Positions 1 through 7,464 are shown, counted from the first letter of the stretch. The stretch: 8,489 bases of DNA from Syntrophomonadaceae bacterium (GCA_012798055.1 JAAZOA010000184.1:1-8489); one strand, 5' to 3'. Numbers and translations are program-made. Notes: a model not told the origin generated them from the sequence alone.

Positions 1-732
1 CATCAAGCGAATCCATTCCAGCCCTTCCACCCCGCCTAAATCCCGGAGCAGGTCAGGTAGTTCGCTTTTCCCCACCCGGTCAACCCCATACAGGGCAGTA
101 TCCTGGCCCACCACCACCAGTTCGCGCACACCGCGTTTTACCAGTTCCGAGGCTTCCTGGATCACTTCCTGCCGCGGTTTTGAACGCAGCCGGCCGCGGA
201 TGGAAGGGATGGCACAGTAGGTGCAACGGTTGTTGCAGCCCTCGGTGATCTTCAGATAAGCCGAACCTGGTGGTGTGGTCAGCACCCGGGGACCTTTTTC
301 GATAAACACCTGCGGCGGTTCACTGACCTCAAGTACCCGCTCTCCTGCCACTATCCTATCCATGATCATATCTATCTGCACAAAATGGGATATACCGATG
401 ACTCCGTCCAATTCAGGCATTTCGTCCAACAATTCCTGGCCATAACGCTGGGCCAGGCAGCCGGTAGCCACCAGATATCTGAGCTGGCCGGCGGCCTTGA
501 GTTTCCCGGTCGCGATGATATTGTCGACTGCTTCTTCCTTGGCTGGATCGATGAAACCACAGGTATTTATGACAACGATGTCAGCCCGCTCCACCTTGCT
601 GACTATCTTATAGCCGCTGCGCTTCAGAAGCGCGATCATAATCTCGGTATCGACCTGATTCTTGGCGCAGCCCAGACTGATAAATCCTGCTTTCAACCCC
701 GGTTTCTCCCGTTGTCTAGTTCGACTTGACAT
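1..732 (-). CDS. rimO: Ribosomal protein S12 methylthiotransferase RimO (partial, C-terminus beyond left edge)
   Basis: Radical-SAM methylthiotransferase that, in this family, adds a methylthio group to a conserved aspartate of ribosomal protein S12, using two [4Fe-4S] clusters in the cytoplasm. About 244 of the usual 440 or so residues are visible. The N-terminal UPF0004 domain has its three cluster cysteines at about residues 22 (SLGCAKN), 58 (NTCGF) and 92 (ATGCLAQ). The radical-SAM motif CNNRCTYC is at 166-173, followed by IPSIRGRLRS. The later GQDTALYGVD matches RimO (QDTSAYGVD) better than its tRNA-modifying relative MiaB. The TRAM domain lies outside the window. The ATG at 732 overlaps the end of rodZ by 17 bp and has AAGGAG 13 nt upstream. 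A TTG at 696, preceded by GGGAG, would give the more usual N-terminus (LKAGFISLGC), so the start is uncertain. Family assignment is firm; RimO over MiaB is quite sure. Confidence 0.93.
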   Translation of the reverse strand, partial: MSSRTRQREKPGLKAGFISLGCAKNQVDTEIMIALLKRSGYKIVSKVERADIVVINTCGFIDPAKEEAVDNIIATGKLKAAGQLRYLVATGCLAQRYGQELLDEMPELDGVIGISHFVQIDMIMDRIVAGERVLEVSEPPQVFIEKGPRVLTTPPGSAYLKITEGCNNRCTYCAIPSIRGRLRSKPRQEVIQEASELVKRGVRELVVVGQDTALYGVDRVGKSELPDLLRDLGGVEGLEWIRLM

Positions 733-1477
733 CACTTAGAGTATACTCCTTCACCACTACCTGTCCTTCGGTACCCAGGGGGGCCAATTGCCGGCCATTC
801 AAATTGAGTTCTATTCCCCCGGCATTACCGGCCCGCACTGCTACCCTGTCCCGGGCGTTGAATGTCTGTTCAGTCCCGGCTGGCATGGTTTGGGCATATG
901 CGCTGATTCCGTCGGCGCTGACTTCCAACCAGCAGTCCTGGCGGGCCGTTATTTTCAGCACAATTCCCTCCACCTGCCTGGCTGTTTCGGGCACGGCCTC
1001 ATTCTGACCGGGACCCGGAGCTAAAACTTCCTGGCTGACTGGAGGCGCTGGATCAGGTGTCCCGCTTTTCAAGGCCTGCTCAGTTATGTAGCCGGCAATA
1101 TAGGTGCCGAGCCACCAGATGACCACCAGGAAAACAGCGGCTGCAATAATATTATTGACGGTTCTGTTCTTTTTAGCCCCCGGGCGAACGATTCTTTTTC
1201 TTACTTTCCTCTTTCTTGCCGCCACATTTGGTACGACGGGTTCACCCGGATACGCCTCGGATTTGAACTGCTGGACCACCTGGTCCGCATCCAAATGCAG
1301 AAAGCGGGCGTAATTGGCTACAAAGCCGGTTGCATATACGCGCTGGGGGAGTTCCTGATATTGTTCCTCCTCCAGGGCATTCAGGTATAATTTGCGTATT
1401 TTGGTAGCCTCTGCTACCTCATCCAGGGAAACCCCCTGTTTTTCACGCTCATCTTTGAGTTTTTTTCCGATGCTCAA
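716..1477 (-). CDS. rodZ: RodZ-like cytoskeletal/cell-shape protein (HTH, one TM, DUF4115)
   Basis: Bitopic membrane protein of 253 residues with RodZ architecture. Residues 4-70 form the N-terminal helix-turn-helix domain (KLKDEREKQGVSLDEVAEAT, then YATGFVANYARFL), which in studied RodZ proteins binds MreB. A very basic patch (about 88-105, RKRKVRKR) precedes a single membrane segment (about 108-130, AAAVFLVVIWWLGTYIAG). A Pro/Gly/Ala-rich linker (about 138-168) leads to an extracytoplasmic beta-rich DUF4115 domain (about 170-247, including CWLEVSADG). The family couples the MreB cytoskeleton to the cell-wall elongation machinery. The start is TTG; a G-rich GGGGG seven bases upstream is a weak ribosome binding site, but the next residues match the usual family N-terminus and no better start exists upstream. 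It lies 29 bp after the regulator gene and overlaps rimO by 17 bp, suggesting translational coupling. No mreB is visible in the window. Confidence 0.9.
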   Translation of the reverse strand: MSIGKKLKDEREKQGVSLDEVAEATKIRKLYLNALEEEQYQELPQRVYATGFVANYARFLHLDADQVVQQFKSEAYPGEPVVPNVAARKRKVRKRIVRPGAKKNRTVNNIIAAAVFLVVIWWLGTYIAGYITEQALKSGTPDPAPPVSQEVLAPGPGQNEAVPETARQVEGIVLKITARQDCWLEVSADGISAYAQTMPAGTEQTFNARDRVAVRAGNAGGIELNLNGRQLAPLGTEGQVVVKEYTLSDVKSN

Positions 1478-1506
1478 ACTTTTTCCCCCACTGTCGCGGC
1501 TTTTGA

Positions 1507-2478
1507 CTAGCCGGCAGATTTCTCGCTTCCGCCATGGGCAGCTCCGGCTGCTATTCGCATCGCCTGGCGCAAAGGATAATGCGCGCTCAGGCCATAAACC
1601 AAGCCCGCCATAAATGTACCCAGCTGTGCTCGGCTGTCAAAAACCTGGCTGGGCAGCAATGGATAATCGCTGGCTCCCCCGCTGCTCACCGCTACCATAC
1701 TGCTCAAACCATCGGTAATGATGCAATTCATGGTTCCGGTTGCAATCATTTCCATGGCTTTACTCATATATGAATCATAATCCTTGAAATCTTCCACCCC
1801 GATGACTGCCAGATTACAGTATTTGAAACCTGGCGGCATTTCCTGCGGGAAGAACCAGTGACCGCATATGACCGGTTTTTCCCCTTGACGCTCACTGATC
1901 TGTGCAACGACAATCTCCCGCAATTCAGGCTCTACCAGCAGGTAGTCACAGTTGCCCACCACCCATTCACGGGCGGCGATGACCTTTTGATATTCTTCCG
2001 GGCTAAAGCCCTCACTGGCTGAAAAGCCTTCGTCTGACCTGACCCATTTGCTGGTCCGCTTGTAGGGGTGGCGATATATATTGTTGATGTCCACCTCCAG
2101 CTGGAGCAGTTTTTCCAGCAGGTCGCGTCCCAGTTCATCATTGCCCACTATGGTAATCAGTTTGGGACTGACCCCGAATTGAAAGAGGTCTTTGCATGTG
2201 TCCAGCCCGAAACCGGCATGCTGCAGATCGATAGCAGTCGCCTCCGGCATGCCCTGCAGCCTGATCTCCAGGCCTACCTGCCCAACCACCACCACCGAGG
2301 ATTTATGACTGAAAACATAACCTTTGCCTAAGATGATTCCTTTTTTCATGAGATTGGATATATGCACTGCCACCGAGGAACGACTGATACCAAACTGCAG
2401 GGCCAGTTCCTCCTGGGAGATCAGCGGCTCTTTCTGCAGGACCTCTACAATCTCTTTTTCTCGAGTTGTAAGTCTCAC
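1507..2478 (-). CDS. Winged-helix regulator fused to a degenerate PfkB/ribokinase-like domain (probable pseudokinase)
   Basis: A 323-residue protein. Residues 1-56 are a winged helix (TTREKEIVEVLQKEPLISQEEL, split here as helices 1 and 2; recognition helix around ISRSSVAVHISNLMKKG at 31-47; wing GKGYV). From about 61 to 315 the pattern follows the PfkB sugar/nucleoside kinase fold: strand VVVVGQVGLEI, then PKLITIVGNDELGRDLLEKL at about 105-124, then ITDGLSSMVAV and FMAGLVYGL near the C-terminus. The usual substrate-site Asp after the first strand and the Gly-Gly motif are absent. The motif that normally reads DTTGAGDAFVAG reads DSRAQLGTFMAG (281-292), so the catalytic Asp is Gly. I infer a ligand-sensing, non-catalytic domain attached to a DNA-binding domain; the ligand and targets are unknown. 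The start is GTG with GGAGGT six bases upstream. It sits between ftsK (42 bp) and rodZ (29 bp) in the same probable operon. Confidence 0.82.
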   Translation of the reverse strand: MRLTTREKEIVEVLQKEPLISQEELALQFGISRSSVAVHISNLMKKGIILGKGYVFSHKSSVVVVGQVGLEIRLQGMPEATAIDLQHAGFGLDTCKDLFQFGVSPKLITIVGNDELGRDLLEKLLQLEVDINNIYRHPYKRTSKWVRSDEGFSASEGFSPEEYQKVIAAREWVVGNCDYLLVEPELREIVVAQISERQGEKPVICGHWFFPQEMPPGFKYCNLAVIGVEDFKDYDSYMSKAMEMIATGTMNCIITDGLSSMVAVSSGGASDYPLLPSQVFDSRAQLGTFMAGLVYGLSAHYPLRQAMRIAAGAAHGGSEKSAG

Positions 2479-2483
2479 GGGGC

Positions 2484-2489
2484 ACCTCC
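2484..2489 (-). promoter_or_regulatory. Ribosome binding site fixing the GTG start of the winged-helix/PfkB-like regulator
   Basis: The minus strand reads GGAGGT here, with the GTG start at 2478 at normal spacing. It supports GTG over any internal start and lies just downstream of the repeat cluster in the same short gap. Confidence 0.75.
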
Positions 2490-2502
2490 AGGTTAAACTA
2501 AT

Positions 2503-2537
2503 GTTTATGATGTAATCATGCTAACATAGTTTATGAT
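2503..2537. promoter_or_regulatory. Candidate operator: two 9-bp direct repeats plus a small dyad before the regulator gene
   Basis: The 9-mer GTTTATGAT (plus strand) occurs at 2503-2511 and again at 2529-2537, 26 bp apart. The first copy overlaps a perfect dyad, ATGAT-GTA-ATCAT, at 2507-2519. The cluster spans the last codons of ftsK and the 42-bp gap before the regulator gene. A DNA-binding protein often controls its own gene from such a site, but this is inference. The core ATCATAA (minus strand) also appears once in the gap before ftsK, near 4770. No convincing -35/-10 pair was found here, so an internal promoter is not claimed. Confidence 0.3.
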
Positions 2538-4752
2538 TGGAGTATAGTTTTTCCAACTGTATTTCATCGATGATTATTTCCCGTTTTTTGTTGTTGTCTA
2601 TGGCTGATACGATACCCCGCTCCTCCATCAAGTCCATCAGTCGCGCTGCCCGGGCATACCCGACCCGCAGCCGGCGCTGCAGGAAAGACACAGAGGCCTT
2701 CTGGCTCTCGACCACAACCCGGACCGCATCCCAGAAGAGATCATCACCCTGGCCGTAATCCATGCTGTCGAGGGTGTCTTCGATCTCATCGAACTGCCCT
2801 TCATCTACAACTACCAGCATCTGTCCCTTGATGAAATCGACTACTGTCTCGATATCCCGGTCGGAAACAAAAGCACCCTGCACTCGGTAAGGTTTTACGG
2901 CCCCTACCGGAGCAAACAGCATGTCCCCCTTGCCCAGCAGTTTTTCCGCCCCGCCGATATCGAGGATGGTCCGGGAGTCGGTTTGGGATGATACGGCAAA
3001 AGCTATGCGGGAGGGGATATTGGCTTTGATAATTCCGGTCACCACATCCACCGACGGTCTTTGGGTGGCCACGATCAGGTGGATACCGGCGGCCCTGGCC
3101 ATCTGGGCCAGCCTGCAGATCGAGTCCTCGACTTCCACCGGAGCAACCATCATCAGGTCTGCAAGCTCATCAATCACGATGACGATAAAGGGCAGCGGTG
3201 GCGCCGCTTGATTGTAACGGCTTATGTCCCTCACTCCTTGTTCAGAGAATAGTTTGTAGCGTTTTTCCATCTCGGTGGTCATCCAGCGCAAGACCAGGGA
3301 AGCCTTCTTGGGATCGGTGACCACTGGGGTCAAAAGGTGCGGTATGCCGTTGTATATAGTCAGCTCAACCATTTTGGGGTCGATGAATACAAGTTTCAGT
3401 TCCTCCGGATCAGCATTGAAGAGGAGGCTCATGATGATGCTGTTGAGGCAAACGCTCTTGCCGGAACCGGTGGAACCAGCTATAAGCAGGTGCGGCATGT
3501 CGCTCAGTTTGGCCACTACTGGATTGCCGGCGATATCCTCACCCAGGGCAAAAGCCAGCGGGCTGTTTAATTTCCTGAAAGCGGCCGAAGCCAGGATGCT
3601 CCTAAGCCCCACGCTGCCCACCTTGGTGCGGGGCACTTCAATGCCTATGGCAGATTTGCCCGGTATCGGGGCTTCGATCCTTATCCCCGGTGCTGCCAGG
3701 TTCAACTGGAGATCGTCAGTCAGGCTTATTATACGGCTTACTTTGACCCCCGGAGCAGGGGTAAGTTCATAACGGGTCACAGCCGGCCCGCAGCTGACCT
3801 GGTTGACTTTGACGGTGATGCCAAAACTGGTGAAGGTGTCTTCCAGCACAGCAATGCTGTCTTTTATATGTTTCTTATCGATAGTCCGGTCAGTTTCCAT
3901 CAAGCTCAGCATATCCAGGTTGGGCTTGGTATATTTTTGGAACTGGCTGCGGGGCGGTGCAGAAGGCCTGGGTTCAACTGCCACAGGTTTTTCCTCTTCC
4001 CTGGTGCGCAGGGGCACATCGATGAAATCGAGGGGGGTATGAACGGACAACAGGTCAGGCTCGGCTGCATTTATCTCCTGGTCCATGCGGCTCTCTGTCT
4101 TGGGGTTTTTGACCGGAGATTCCTCCGCGACCTCGATTTCGTAAAACAGGATCGCTCCCAGTTTTTCTTTCATGAATCGGCCCGCTCCGACCAGGGACCG
4201 CCCCAGTTCGGAGAAAGATTTTTCCAGCATCAGCGCCGCCGCCACCAAACCACTGAGGACCAGGACAATACTCGTCCCCACTCCCCCTACCATCCGCATG
4301 CATATATAAGCCAGGCCGCCGCCTATATAACCACCGCCCAATCCCTTCCGGGCTGCTTCCCAGGGATCTATGCCCAGGGGTATCTCGAAAGTGCTGATAT
4401 AGACCAGGATTGTCACGGTCAAAAGGGCCAGCCCGGCCATTTTCACCGACCAGTAAAGCCGGTAATAACCGATATGGATAGCCCATAGGATAAGGCTGAA
4501 AGCTGCAAAAGCAGCGGCTGAACCGAACATGGCTTGCATAAACCGGGTGAGGTAAGTGCCGACTATGCCGATGAGCTGTGTATCCCCGGCTGTCCCCCTG
4601 AATTTCTCGAGGCTGATGAGGATAAATACCGCTGCCATGAACATGACCACCGCAATTATTTCCTTGCGAATAACATTTTGCAGGGCCGGATCAACTTGCT
4701 GCCTGGTGTTTTCGATTTTCTTTTTCACTGCACTGGATTTTTTCTTAGCCAT
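2521..4752 (-). CDS. ftsK: DNA translocase FtsK/SpoIIIE
   Basis: Septum-located, ATP-driven double-strand DNA pump that clears chromosomes from the closing division septum or, in sporulating relatives, moves DNA into the forespore. The 743 residues have the full family layout. A basic N-terminus is followed by about four membrane helices between residues 31 and 176. An acidic/Pro-rich linker runs from about 205 to 275, and the alpha domain from about 285 to 400. The RecA-like motor has Walker A GSTGSGKS at 426-433 and Walker B IVIVIDELADLMM with D528/E529, then VATQRPSVDV at 561-570. The C-terminal gamma winged helix, about 675-735 (SVSFLQRRLRVGYARAARLMDLME), reads DNA orientation sequences. 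ATG start with AGGAAGAGG upstream. It is 73 bp after uppP and 42 bp before the regulator gene. FtsK and SpoIIIE cannot be told apart from this sequence alone. No missing motif was seen. Confidence 0.96.
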   Translation of the reverse strand: MAKKKSSAVKKKIENTRQQVDPALQNVIRKEIIAVVMFMAAVFILISLEKFRGTAGDTQLIGIVGTYLTRFMQAMFGSAAAFAAFSLILWAIHIGYYRLYWSVKMAGLALLTVTILVYISTFEIPLGIDPWEAARKGLGGGYIGGGLAYICMRMVGGVGTSIVLVLSGLVAAALMLEKSFSELGRSLVGAGRFMKEKLGAILFYEIEVAEESPVKNPKTESRMDQEINAAEPDLLSVHTPLDFIDVPLRTREEEKPVAVEPRPSAPPRSQFQKYTKPNLDMLSLMETDRTIDKKHIKDSIAVLEDTFTSFGITVKVNQVSCGPAVTRYELTPAPGVKVSRIISLTDDLQLNLAAPGIRIEAPIPGKSAIGIEVPRTKVGSVGLRSILASAAFRKLNSPLAFALGEDIAGNPVVAKLSDMPHLLIAGSTGSGKSVCLNSIIMSLLFNADPEELKLVFIDPKMVELTIYNGIPHLLTPVVTDPKKASLVLRWMTTEMEKRYKLFSEQGVRDISRYNQAAPPLPFIVIVIDELADLMMVAPVEVEDSICRLAQMARAAGIHLIVATQRPSVDVVTGIIKANIPSRIAFAVSSQTDSRTILDIGGAEKLLGKGDMLFAPVGAVKPYRVQGAFVSDRDIETVVDFIKGQMLVVVDEGQFDEIEDTLDSMDYGQGDDLFWDAVRVVVESQKASVSFLQRRLRVGYARAARLMDLMEERGIVSAIDNNKKREIIIDEIQLEKLYSNHKLC

Positions 4753-4825
4753 GGTACCTCTTCCTAATTATGATATGCCTCATTAACTCCCGGGTTTAAT
4801 CCCCGCTAAAGGATCGAGAAAGACT

Positions 4826-5605
4826 TTAGAACCAGAAACTGGCCAAAATAGTGATGGTACCCAGAGCCCAGCAATAATAGGAGAAAATGGACAACCGCCC
4901 CTGGCGCACCAGTTGCATGACTATCTTGATAGCCAGGTAGCCAAACAGGACCGCAGCCAGAAACCCAACCAGGTAGGGGAGGAATAATCCGTTCATGCCC
5001 TGCTCGCTAATGTCCTTCATATGGGCCAGCCCGGCGCCGAATATCACCGGAATGGCCACCAAAAACGAATAGCGGGCAGCCCAGGTACGCTCCAGCCCAG
5101 CCATGAGCCCCCCGGCTATGGTAGACCCGGACCTTGATATGCCAGGCACGATGGCGATGCCCTGTAACAGGCCAATGAACAATACGTCTCCATAGGATGT
5201 ATCCTGAATGCCCTTCATATCAAAGGACCTCTCTGCCATTTTTTCTGAGATCTTGAGTACTGCTCCGGTGATCAGGAGGCTGATGCCTACCACCAGCAGA
5301 GACTCAAAGGCCTGTTCGAAAAGCGGTTCCAGAAAAAACCCCATCAGGGCGGCAGGTATGCATCCCACCAACACCAGGTAGGTCAACTTTGAAAAAGGTT
5401 GCTTTATAATGGAAGCGATGTCTTCCCAGAAGGCTATGAATACTGCCAGGAGAGTGCCCAGGTGTAATAATACATCGAAAGCTATGCTGCCTTCCTGCAA
5501 CCCCATGATATGCTGAAAAATCACCAGGTGCCCCGAACTGCTTACCGGCAGGAACTCGGTCAATCCCTGGATGATGCCTAAAATCAGAGCCTCTATAACT
5601 GTCAC
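4826..5605 (-). CDS. uppP: Undecaprenyl-diphosphatase UppP (BacA family)
   Basis: Integral membrane phosphatase that converts undecaprenyl diphosphate to undecaprenyl phosphate, recycling the lipid carrier for peptidoglycan and other wall polymers; the family is linked to bacitracin resistance. The 259 residues are close to the usual length and strongly hydrophobic, with about eight membrane segments. Both signature regions are intact: QGLTEFLPVSSSGH at 13-26 (Q13 and E17 of the (E/Q)XXXE motif, H26) and PGISRSGSTI at 154-163 (R158). Start GTG at 5605 with GGGGAGG eight bases upstream. It is the first gene after the rnj terminator, has its own promoter about 80 bp upstream, and is followed 73 bp later by ftsK without a visible terminator. 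It probably heads the operon running to rimO. Confidence 0.96.
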   Translation of the reverse strand: MTVIEALILGIIQGLTEFLPVSSSGHLVIFQHIMGLQEGSIAFDVLLHLGTLLAVFIAFWEDIASIIKQPFSKLTYLVLVGCIPAALMGFFLEPLFEQAFESLLVVGISLLITGAVLKISEKMAERSFDMKGIQDTSYGDVLFIGLLQGIAIVPGISRSGSTIAGGLMAGLERTWAARYSFLVAIPVIFGAGLAHMKDISEQGMNGLFLPYLVGFLAAVLFGYLAIKIVMQLVRQGRLSIFSYYCWALGTITILASFWF

Positions 5606-5685
5606 TTGATCTGCCTCCCCGCAAATTCATGGGCCTGAAGTCCCGGAATTATCGCCCCCTGCACCGGCCCTAAAATACTTTTGTA

Positions 5686-5694
5686 ATTATAGCA
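5686..5694 (-). promoter_or_regulatory. Extended -10 promoter for the uppP-ftsK-regulator-rodZ-rimO operon
   Basis: The minus strand reads TGC-TATAAT, a perfect extended -10 element (TGnTATAAT). The hexamer 17 bp upstream (TAATAA) is a poor -35, which extended -10 promoters tolerate. It lies between the rnj terminator and the uppP start and would give a 5' leader of roughly 75 nt. I see no riboswitch-like structure in the leader. Confidence 0.6.
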
Positions 5695-5734
5695 CAGCCG
5701 GCTCCTAATTATTAGTAAATCGCGCCAGTACCGA

Positions 5735-5767
5735 TAAAAAGACCCTGTCGACTAAAATCAACAGGGT
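5735..5767 (-). terminator. Rho-independent terminator after rnj
   Basis: Read on the minus strand, ACCCTGTTGA pairs with TCGACAGGGT (10-bp stem with one T-G wobble, six-base loop TTTTAG). It is followed at once by CTTTTTAT. It begins about 30 nt after the rnj stop codon, so it should end the rnj transcript and separate it from uppP. Confidence 0.88.
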
Positions 5768-5796
5768 GTGAGAGGGTTTGAAGGGGGGGCTCCCCC

Positions 5797-7458
5797 TTAG
5801 ATTTCCATTATAATAGGCATGATCATGGGCCGGCGGCCGGTCTTTTCATAGAGGTGTTTGCCAAGCTTGTCGCGGATCTGGGACTTGATAACCGCCCATT
5901 CGGTCAAATTCTTGCGCTGGCACTGTTCCATGGCTTCCTTGACTTTGGCTTTGGCGTTTTCGATCAGCTGCTCCGATTCCCGCACGTAGACGAATCCACG
6001 GGTGACGATGTCCGGACCCGAGACGACTTCCCCGGTCTCCTTGTTGATGGAAACCACCACGATCATGATCCCGTCCTGGGACAATTGCCGGCGATCCCGC
6101 AGCACGATATTGCCTACGTCGCCTACTCCCAGTCCATCCACCAGGACCTTGCCGGCAGTGACCTTGCCGGCCACCAGGGCTTTTTTCTTGCTTATCTCTA
6201 TTATCTGCCCGTTCTCCGAGACGAAGATCCTGGACCTGGGTATCCCGAGGCTCTCGGCTATTTGGGCATGCTTCATCAGATGCCGGTATTCCCCGTGCAC
6301 CGGAACGAAATAGCGGGGCTTGATAAGGTTCAGAATCAGCTTGAGCTCTTCCTGGGAGGCATGTCCTGAGACGTGCACCGACATGTCCTTTTGATATATT
6401 ACTTCCGCACCTTGCCTGAAGAGCAGATCGATAGTCCGGTTCACCAGTTTCTCATTCCCGTGGATTGGTGTAGCCGATATTATAACCGTATCTCCAGGTT
6501 TGATGCCGACCCAGCGGTGGTCAGCAGTAGCCATCCGGGTCAGTGCCGACAAAGGTTCGCCCTGGGATCCCGTGGTCGCGATCAGGACCTGCTCGGGCGG
6601 ATATTTGCTGATCTCTTCCATCTCGATCAGGGTACCCTCAGGTATATTTATATACCCCAACTGATGAGATATCTTGACATTGTTGACCATACTGCGGCCT
6701 ACAATGGCAACTTTGCGGTCATATTTCACGGCTGTGTGGATAGCCTGCTGAATGCGGTGCACATTTGAAGCAAAGGTAGTCACAATGATGCGGCCTTCAC
6801 AGCGGCCAAACAGTTCATCAAAAGTATTCCCGACCACTTTTTCCGACATGGTGAAACCGGTCCGATCGGCATTGGTACTGTCACTCAGCATGAGCAAGAC
6901 GCCTTTTTCGCCCAGTTCAGCCATCTTGCGGAAGTCAATGACCTGACCGTCAACCGGTGTCTGGTCGATCTTGAAATCTCCGGTATGGAATACTATCCCC
7001 AGGGGAGTATGAATGGCAATCGCCAAACAGTCGGGTATACTGTGACTTACCCGGATGAATTCAATCTCTAGGGGTCCCACCTTGATGATGTCCCTCGGCC
7101 TTACCACATTGAGTTTGATGTTGTCGAAACTGTGTTCCTTCAGTTTACCTTCCACTATGCCCATGGTCAGCCGGCTGCCGTATATGGGGGGATTTATCTC
7201 TTTCAGGACATAAGGCAGGGCACCCACATGGTCCTCATGGCCATGGGTGATCAAAATCGCCTTGACCTTGTCCCGATTCTCGACCAGATAAGAAATGTCA
7301 GGGATAACCACATAGATCCCCAATAATTCGTCTTCGGGGAACATAAGCCCGGCATCGATGACCACGATGGTATCTTGGTATCTGACTGCCATCATGTTCT
7401 TGCCGATTTCCCCCAAACCGCCCAGGGGAATTATGTTCAGCCGTGCTTCGTCTGACAC
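5797..7458 (-). CDS. rnj: Ribonuclease J (metallo-beta-lactamase/beta-CASP RNase, J1-like)
   Basis: Cytoplasmic 5'-3' exoribonuclease and endoribonuclease that matures rRNA and degrades mRNA in Gram-positives. The 553 residues match the family length (B. subtilis J1 is about 555). Metal-site motifs are intact: HGHEDH at 72-77, H139 in VSHSIPD, D161 in HTGDFK and H388 in PVHGE. The beta-CASP domain follows (about 210-370; SGHASQEE at 364-371), then the C-terminal domain from about 450 to 553. The intact HGHEDH argues for a catalytically active J1-type enzyme rather than a degenerate J2. The start is GTG with an excellent AAGGAGGT upstream. It has its own promoter and a terminator, so it looks monocistronic, although read-through from dapA is possible because no clear terminator lies between them. 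Confidence 0.96.
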   Translation of the reverse strand: MSDEARLNIIPLGGLGEIGKNMMAVRYQDTIVVIDAGLMFPEDELLGIYVVIPDISYLVENRDKVKAILITHGHEDHVGALPYVLKEINPPIYGSRLTMGIVEGKLKEHSFDNIKLNVVRPRDIIKVGPLEIEFIRVSHSIPDCLAIAIHTPLGIVFHTGDFKIDQTPVDGQVIDFRKMAELGEKGVLLMLSDSTNADRTGFTMSEKVVGNTFDELFGRCEGRIIVTTFASNVHRIQQAIHTAVKYDRKVAIVGRSMVNNVKISHQLGYINIPEGTLIEMEEISKYPPEQVLIATTGSQGEPLSALTRMATADHRWVGIKPGDTVIISATPIHGNEKLVNRTIDLLFRQGAEVIYQKDMSVHVSGHASQEELKLILNLIKPRYFVPVHGEYRHLMKHAQIAESLGIPRSRIFVSENGQIIEISKKKALVAGKVTAGKVLVDGLGVGDVGNIVLRDRRQLSQDGIMIVVVSINKETGEVVSGPDIVTRGFVYVRESEQLIENAKAKVKEAMEQCQRKNLTEWAVIKSQIRDKLGKHLYEKTGRRPMIMPIIMEI

Positions 7459-7464
7459 TCAAAC

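Noticed and set aside
385..729. Plus-strand open frame of 114 codons at the left end
   Set aside because: The minus strand here reads clearly as the N-terminal half of RimO with its cluster cysteines; the plus-strand frame is its shadow.
739..748. Perfect 10-bp palindrome GAGTATACTC near the end of rodZ
   Set aside because: It lies in conserved-frame rodZ codons with no spacer or partner repeat; it is most likely chance, though it overlaps the AAGGAG before the rimO ATG.
3275..3772. Plus-strand open frame of 165 codons opposite the ftsK motor domain
   Set aside because: Antisense to the conserved Walker-motif region; its length is explained by codon bias on the other strand.
3868..4488. Plus-strand open frame of 206 codons opposite ftsK
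   Set aside because: It lies wholly inside the well-supported ftsK, has low-complexity His/Gln/Pro-rich composition typical of an antisense shadow, and has no recognisable domain.
4753..4825. Possible promoter in the uppP-ftsK gap (TATCAT/CATAAT)
   Set aside because: No acceptable -35 is found at 16-18 bp spacing and there is no extended -10; continued transcription from uppP is simpler.
5854..6369. Plus-strand open frame of 171 codons opposite rnj
   Set aside because: Antisense to conserved RNase J sequence, with no domain or family resemblance.
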